From Methanocorpusculum sp. (GTDB lineage Archaea > Halobacteriota > Methanomicrobia > Methanomicrobiales > Methanocorpusculaceae): a stretch of DNA of 27,937 nt. The notes under the pieces are model-generated. The model did not search any database. It saw only the letters and a list, made by a program, of their open reading frames with translations, and was not told the origin of the DNA. Made by a program: the position numbers and the translations under genes. Position 1 is the first letter of the stretch. Each line of letters starts with the position of its first letter. Positions 22,828 to 27,937 of this stretch are shown here, one piece after another. Location: assembly GCA_029987245.1 (NCBI GenBank), contig DALTWG010000018.1, forward strand, positions 1 through 27,937, given 5' to 3'.

Positions 22828-25800
22828 ATGCAAAGGCAGTATCATTATGTCATCAACACACGCACCCAAATCCGCGCGCGCTCTGTCCCCATACATAGGG
22901 GGGGGGTGGTTTCGCATGGAACCCGTATTGTTAGACGAACTCTATTAACGCTTTTAGCCCTGTTGCTCATTGCCGCGGTGTTTGCCGGGGCGGGCGCGGC
23001 GACGGAACTGCTGGTAGGCAATGGGCAACCATATGCAAATATTACAGCAGCTCTTCAAGCAGCATCACCCGGCGACACCATTAAACTGATGAATGACATT
23101 ATCGAATCAGTTACATGGAATAAGGGAACTTCTACATCAGCAGTAATTCTTGACCTGAATGGAAAGATTCTCACGGGTGAAGGCAGCAGCAGCGATCCGA
23201 AATCTGTTATCTATATTACCAGTACCGGCAACATGACGCTGATTGACTCATCATACGATGAATTCTATTATAAGACTCCTGAAACCCTTGGCGGGGCATG
23301 GACACGATATAGCGGGACACCCACAGATTATATCGAGCTTAATGATGTTAGAAGCCCGGGTGAGCTTATAAACACAGTTGTAAAAATGAAGGGCGGCATT
23401 ATCACCGGCGGCACCGGTCATAAGAATGACAAAGGCGAAACACGGGGCGGCGGCGTGTACATCGATACATTATGCACCTTCAACATGAATGGCGGCAGCA
23501 TCACCGGATGCAGCGCAGGCATCAGCGGCGGCGGCGTGTATGTGTATAATGGCACCTTCAACATGAATGGCGGCAACATAGCGGGATGTAATTATGATAA
23601 ATGTGATGGCGGTGGATTATTTGCATATAACTCAAAAGGTACATTAGACAAAAGTAGCATTATCGGATGCAGCTCAGAGAACGGAGGCGGTGTTTCTATT
23701 TCTGGAGGTAGTATTCTAACTATGAATTATGTCACCATTTCCGGCTGTAATGCAGAATATAACGGCGGTGGTGTTCGTATTTATGGTAGTAGTAAACTAA
23801 CCATGACTAAAGTCATCATTTCCAACTGCTGCAGTAGAAAGGATAACGGCGGCGCTGTAAACATTTTAAATGGTACTTTAACAATAAATTCCAGTACCAT
23901 TAACGACTGCAGTGCAGATAATGCCGGCGGCGCTGTTTTTACTGAAAATAATGGCACAGATATTGGTAAATTCTTCATGTTCGACAGCGTGATTAAAGAC
24001 TGTAAGGCAAGCAATCCTGGGTCAGAGAAATGGAAGGAAGGCGGCGGCGGCGTTTGGAACAAGGGTGAGTTTACTATGAAAGGCGCCAGCAGCATCACCG
24101 GATGCGACGCACAATACGGCGGCGGTGTGGGTGTAGGTTCCAAAGGTACTTTTACTATTCACGGTGCCGCAAATGTCACCGGCAATACAAACAAAACCGA
24201 AGCAAACAATGTCTATCTCCCCACTGGAACAGTAGTGACACTGGGTTCAACGCTGAGTAAAGACGCTGCTCTTGGTGTGACTATGCAAACCCCGGATGAT
24301 AACGTGTTCACCTCCGGCTGGACAACTTATATGAGTCCCGCCGACCCGAAAGACTACTTCACCAGCGATAATCCTGCATTTGCTGTTAGACTAAAAGAAG
24401 GCGAGGCATATCTTGCCGCCACAAAAACGGTTACCTTTTATTCGCAAGGGGGAACTTCTGTTGAAGAACAACATGTAGTTCCGGGAGAAAAAGTTATCCA
24501 ACCGGATGACCCGACTAAAGATGGATACACGTTCGACGGCTGGTACAAAGAAGATACATGCACCAATGCATGGGACTTTAATAAACCTATGCCCGATAAC
24601 GATCTTGATTTGTATGCAAAATGGCTGGAGGAAATTGCAGTACCAACCGCAGAAACGGGTTTAGTATATAACGGTACTGAACAAACCGGAGTCGCTGCAG
24701 GTATCGGCTACACATTAAGCGGAGATTATAAAGCAGCCAATGCTGGCAATTACACTGCGAAAGCAACCCCTGATGACGGTTACTGCTGGGCCGGAGGCAC
24801 CGGTTCAAGAGAAACTAAAGATATCCACTGGTCAATTAAGGCAAAAGTCGTAACCATTACCGGTGTAGCAATTGCTGAAAAAACCTATGACAAGACCACA
24901 GCCGCTGCAATTACAAACTACGGAACAATAGACGGCGTGATAGACGGAGATAAAGAATTTGTCAGCGTAGATACAGCAAAAGCTACCGCAGCCTTCGACA
25001 GCTGTGAAGCAGGAACCGGCAATAGAACAGTCAAATTCAGCGGCTTTGCACTAACCGGAGATAAAGCCGAAAACTATCACCTGACCGGCCAGCCGGCAGA
25101 TTTGACAGGACAGACCATTAAGCAAAAAGAACTCAAACTCCAGTGGACCGGCACAACCTTCACCTATAACGGCACAGAGCAGAAACCAACGGTCAGTGCA
25201 ACCAACCTTTGCGAAGGCGATGAATGCACCATAGAAGTTGACGGAGGACAAACCAATGCAGGCACCGGCTATCCCGCAACAGCTGTAAATCCGGGCAATA
25301 ACAACTACATACTTCCGGACACGCCCACAACAACATTCGCCATCACTCCGTGTGAAATTACCTCAGACTCGGTTACCTGGAGCACACCAACTCACCAAAC
25401 CTACGACGGCAAAGACTACACATCTGAAATTACCGCCGCAGCTGACCCGCTCAACAAAGGAGCCATCGACCTCACAGTAACTGTTCAGAAGAACGACTCC
25501 ACTGAAACAGAATACCGGAACGCAGGAACCTATACCGCAACCGTAACCAAGAAGACATACGGCAACGGCAACTACGAAGTAAAATCCGAGATAACGGAAG
25601 AATACATCATGAACAAAGCCGACCCGAAAGTCACAGCGCCAACGGCAAAATCCCCGCTGGAATACAACAAAACGGCACAGGAACTGATAAATAAAGGCTC
25701 AACCGACGGCGGCACACTGAAGTATAAACTCGGCACCGGCGACTACACCGAAGACGCACCCACCGGAACCGATGCAGGCACATACACTGTTTCCTACAAA

Positions 25801-27792
25801 GTATTCGGAAATGAGAACTATAACGACACTGAAGAAAAAACTCTGGACGCTATTACCATCGCTCAAAAACCCGTCGCCATAACCGGAACCACGGTAAAGG
25901 ACAAAGTCTATGACGGCACAAAGACTGCTGAAATTGACAATAAAGGAACAGCCACTGGTTTCATAGACGGTGATGATGTTGGCTTTACCGCAACAGGTGC
26001 GTTTGCGGATAAAAAAGTTGGAACTGGTAAAGGGGTAACCATCACCTATGCCCTTTCCGGCACTGCTGCCTCAAACTACAGCCTCAGCCCCGATACGGCA
26101 ACTATAACCGCAAACATCACCGAAAAAGGAGTTACTATCACCGGACTGGGAGCAAAAGACAAAACCTACGACGGAAATACCACAGCAACCCCAACCGGAA
26201 CCCCAGAGATTACCGGAAAAATTGAGGGAGATGCCGTAACCGTGAAAGAGGGAACAGCAGCATTCGAAGATAAGAACGCAGCTGACGGAAAGAAAGTTAT
26301 ATTCACCGGATATGAGTTGGAAGGCGAAGATGCAGCAAACTATGCACTCAGCCAGCCTAATGATGCAACAGCAAACATTGCAAAGAAATATGTAAACATT
26401 ACCGGTCTGGGAGCAGAAGACAAAACCTACGACGGAAATACCACAGCAACCGCAACCGGTACTCCAACAATTCCCGAACTGATTACAGGAGATACCGTAA
26501 CCGTGAAAGCAGGTTCTGCCACCTTTGAAGACAAAAACGTCGGTGTGGACAAGACAGTTACATTCGACAACTATTCCCTGGAAGGAACGGACGCAGCCAA
26601 CTATGACATGAGCGGTCAGCCTGCTTCAGTCAAAGCAAAGATTACTGCTAAAGAAGTTACTGTCAGCGGCATTACCGCCGAAAACAAAGTATACGACGGC
26701 ACAAAAGATGCACACGTTAACTGTACTTCTGCAAAAATTGATGGTACGGTAGGCATCGAAACCTTAACTGTCAGCACCACCGGAACCTTTGAAGACGCAT
26801 CTGCCGGCGCCGGCAAAACTGTTACTCTCGCCACCTTACATCTTGCCGGCGGCACCGGCACTGATGCAAACAACTACACCATTGCCTCAGACAGCCAGAC
26901 CACTGCAACCGCCGACATCACTCCCCGGTCAATCAGCGACAGCACAGTCACTGTAACAGCCATCCCTGACCAGGAATACACCGGCGACCCGATAACACCG
27001 GAACCGAAAGTCAAATTCAACGACACTACGCTGACAAAAGGCACCGACTACACGGTAATTTACAAAGACAACACCGAACCGGGCACTGCAACTGTAACCA
27101 TCACAGGTATCCAAAACTTCACAGACAGCCGCGATGAAATTTTCACCATCAAAAAATCAATAACTACAAATTCCTCATCCGGCGGCAGACCGGCTGACAT
27201 CTTTGTCAAAGCAACCGTTGACAAAGGCGTAATTGGCGACTACGGTCGCGACGCCACGAAAGATGTTTCCAACTGGCCGACCGCAGACAAGAGCAACAGC
27301 TATAAGTTCACCGTGAGCACCGTCGGCGCCGGCGGCGCTAACGGAACGCTGCAGACACAGGTCGCCGGTACGCAGGCGGGGCTCTTTGGCTACGGCGACC
27401 ATGACTTCAAAGTCTACCAGGTCGATGCAAACGGCGCCATGACGCCGCTGACGACGGTGTATTCTGGTGAGCGCAATGGCAACTGGCAGTATCTTGCTTA
27501 CTACACGCCTTCCGGCGGCGTGGACACGTTTGTGTTCAAGGCGGAAAGCGGCGCTGCGGAAGATAAGGCGGTTGCTGCGGCTTCTGCGGCGCCGACTGCC
27601 GCTGCACCTACGGTGCAGCAGACAGCCGCGCCGGCTGTTGCCGAGCAGACCGCTGCGCCGACCGCAGTCGCGACGAAAGTCGCGACAGCGGCGGCGACAG
27701 AGACGGCGACGAAGGGGGCAAAGAGTCCGGCGCCGCTGGCAGGCTTGGTGCTTGGCGCGCTTGCGGCGCTTCTGGTATTGAGAAGAAAATAA
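22828..27792 (+). CDS. Giant adhesin-like surface protein: beta-helix, InlB repeat, MBG/YDG repeats, sorting tail
   Basis: This is 1654 residues as read from ATG 22828; the alternative start is 22847 in another frame. The signal segment (about 36-57) reads RRTLLTLLALLLIAAVFAG. Residues about 60-510 are beta-helix repeats (GGGVYVYNGTFNMNGG type). Residues about 533-598 form an InlB B-repeat (Flg_new; KDGYTFDGWYKEDTCTNAWDF). Residues about 600-1440 hold multiple MBG/YDG-like sandwiches with the motif [KT]-x-YDG, about 80-90 residues each (KVYDGTKTAEIDN, KTYDGNTTATPTG, KTYDGNTTATATG, KVYDGTKDAHVN). A Gly-rich domain and an Ala/Thr/Pro stalk follow. The tail SPAPLAGLVLGALAALLVLRRK is a hydrophobic segment plus basic residues, like archaeosortase-type or membrane anchors. 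It is probably a cell-surface adhesin. Paralogs are the 1-1897 gene and probably others elsewhere. Confidence 0.88.
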   Translation: MQRQYHYVINTRTQIRARSVPIHRGGVVSHGTRIVRRTLLTLLALLLIAAVFAGAGAATELLVGNGQPYANITAALQAASPGDTIKLMNDIIESVTWNKGTSTSAVILDLNGKILTGEGSSSDPKSVIYITSTGNMTLIDSSYDEFYYKTPETLGGAWTRYSGTPTDYIELNDVRSPGELINTVVKMKGGIITGGTGHKNDKGETRGGGVYIDTLCTFNMNGGSITGCSAGISGGGVYVYNGTFNMNGGNIAGCNYDKCDGGGLFAYNSKGTLDKSSIIGCSSENGGGVSISGGSILTMNYVTISGCNAEYNGGGVRIYGSSKLTMTKVIISNCCSRKDNGGAVNILNGTLTINSSTINDCSADNAGGAVFTENNGTDIGKFFMFDSVIKDCKASNPGSEKWKEGGGGVWNKGEFTMKGASSITGCDAQYGGGVGVGSKGTFTIHGAANVTGNTNKTEANNVYLPTGTVVTLGSTLSKDAALGVTMQTPDDNVFTSGWTTYMSPADPKDYFTSDNPAFAVRLKEGEAYLAATKTVTFYSQGGTSVEEQHVVPGEKVIQPDDPTKDGYTFDGWYKEDTCTNAWDFNKPMPDNDLDLYAKWLEEIAVPTAETGLVYNGTEQTGVAAGIGYTLSGDYKAANAGNYTAKATPDDGYCWAGGTGSRETKDIHWSIKAKVVTITGVAIAEKTYDKTTAAAITNYGTIDGVIDGDKEFVSVDTAKATAAFDSCEAGTGNRTVKFSGFALTGDKAENYHLTGQPADLTGQTIKQKELKLQWTGTTFTYNGTEQKPTVSATNLCEGDECTIEVDGGQTNAGTGYPATAVNPGNNNYILPDTPTTTFAITPCEITSDSVTWSTPTHQTYDGKDYTSEITAAADPLNKGAIDLTVTVQKNDSTETEYRNAGTYTATVTKKTYGNGNYEVKSEITEEYIMNKADPKVTAPTAKSPLEYNKTAQELINKGSTDGGTLKYKLGTGDYTEDAPTGTDAGTYTVSYKVFGNENYNDTEEKTLDAITIAQKPVAITGTTVKDKVYDGTKTAEIDNKGTATGFIDGDDVGFTATGAFADKKVGTGKGVTITYALSGTAASNYSLSPDTATITANITEKGVTITGLGAKDKTYDGNTTATPTGTPEITGKIEGDAVTVKEGTAAFEDKNAADGKKVIFTGYELEGEDAANYALSQPNDATANIAKKYVNITGLGAEDKTYDGNTTATATGTPTIPELITGDTVTVKAGSATFEDKNVGVDKTVTFDNYSLEGTDAANYDMSGQPASVKAKITAKEVTVSGITAENKVYDGTKDAHVNCTSAKIDGTVGIETLTVSTTGTFEDASAGAGKTVTLATLHLAGGTGTDANNYTIASDSQTTATADITPRSISDSTVTVTAIPDQEYTGDPITPEPKVKFNDTTLTKGTDYTVIYKDNTEPGTATVTITGIQNFTDSRDEIFTIKKSITTNSSSGGRPADIFVKATVDKGVIGDYGRDATKDVSNWPTADKSNSYKFTVSTVGAGGANGTLQTQVAGTQAGLFGYGDHDFKVYQVDANGAMTPLTTVYSGERNGNWQYLAYYTPSGGVDTFVFKAESGAAEDKAVAAASAAPTAAAPTVQQTAAPAVAEQTAAPTAVATKVATAAATETATKGAKSPAPLAGLVLGALAALLVLRRK
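22898..22906 (+). repeat. G9 homopolymer in the adhesin N-terminal coding region
   Basis: Nine consecutive G residues lie 70 bases after ATG 22828 and 51 bases after the out-of-frame ATG 22847. The tract could slip during replication and change the reading frame. Confidence 0.9.
26146..26465 (+). repeat. Near-identical direct repeat inside the adhesin
   Basis: The sequence from 26146 to about 26204 recurs at 26407-26465 with very few differences, offset 261 bases (87 codons). It encodes LGAxDKTYDGNTTATxTGTP in neighbouring YDG domains. The similarity at DNA level suggests recent duplication or gene conversion. Confidence 0.8.
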
Positions 27793-27937
27793 AAATCCCT
27801 CTTTTTATCAGCATACACAAACCAATAGAGTATATTTTGCATTCCTCTTTTCTTGATGATAAAATTTTCGTAACTATTCAACGATAGTGTAACTAATTGT
27901 CTGTAAAATTGAAATTGTCCTAACTCCTATAATGAAT
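27793..27937. other. AT-rich intergenic end of window
   Basis: This is 145 bases after the adhesin stop. T5 at 27802-27806 may terminate its transcript. The rest is AT-rich without a recognisable gene or strong repeat. Confidence 0.5.

Overview
The window reads as a chromosomal segment of a methanogenic archaeon. It carries a TATA-binding protein, a RIO2 kinase, a tRNA(Ile2) agmatinylcytidine synthetase (TiaS) and a NikR nickel repressor. It also carries the three-protein sulfide-to-homocysteine set known from methanogens. Many genes are leaderless, or nearly so, behind TATA boxes, and poly-T tracts follow many stop codons. I place it in the Methanomicrobiales; Methanocorpusculum is my best guess, but this is inference from gene content and style and not a database result.

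Layout. At the left edge (1-1897, minus strand, 3' end missing) is a large adhesin-like surface protein gene. Next come an Arg/Glu/Ala-rich coiled-coil protein, a fused RNase HI-TrmO protein, a convergent overlapping DnaQ/PolB-type exonuclease and a divergent DHA2-type exporter. The gene for TBP follows, then an overlapping operon of rio2, a DUF460 RNase H-like/coiled-coil protein and thiL. A second 14-helix-type exporter, an orphan RelB/DinJ-like antitoxin and tiaS (both minus strand) come next. They are followed by an archaeal HTH regulator, nikR, a winged-helix/triple-PAS regulator, tRNA-Leu(CAA) and a coiled-coil zinc-ribbon protein.

The sulfur-assimilation cluster follows: a COG1900-CBS protein, an NIL-2x[4Fe-4S] ferredoxin and a UPF0280/COG2122 protein. 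After it come a secreted two-repeat protein, a RelE/RHH toxin-antitoxin pair on the minus strand, and a 1654-residue adhesin-like surface protein on the plus strand that ends in a membrane-anchor/sorting tail.

How it fits together. Most of the centre is information processing (transcription, tRNA and ribosome maturation) and cofactor, metal and sulfur metabolism. Two paralogous cell-surface protein genes in inverted orientation bracket this core. The most interesting signals are at the right-hand adhesin. A G9 tract lies between two out-of-frame start codons, and a one-base change would restore the N-terminal length seen in the paralog, so this could be a phase-variation switch. The palindrome GTTTCC-N6-GGAAAC occurs twice, once against the toxin-antitoxin TATA box and once downstream of nikR. 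The RNase HI-TrmO fusion and a nested-hairpin element ahead of the PAS regulator also deserve checking. I see no CRISPR array, transposon or rRNA gene.
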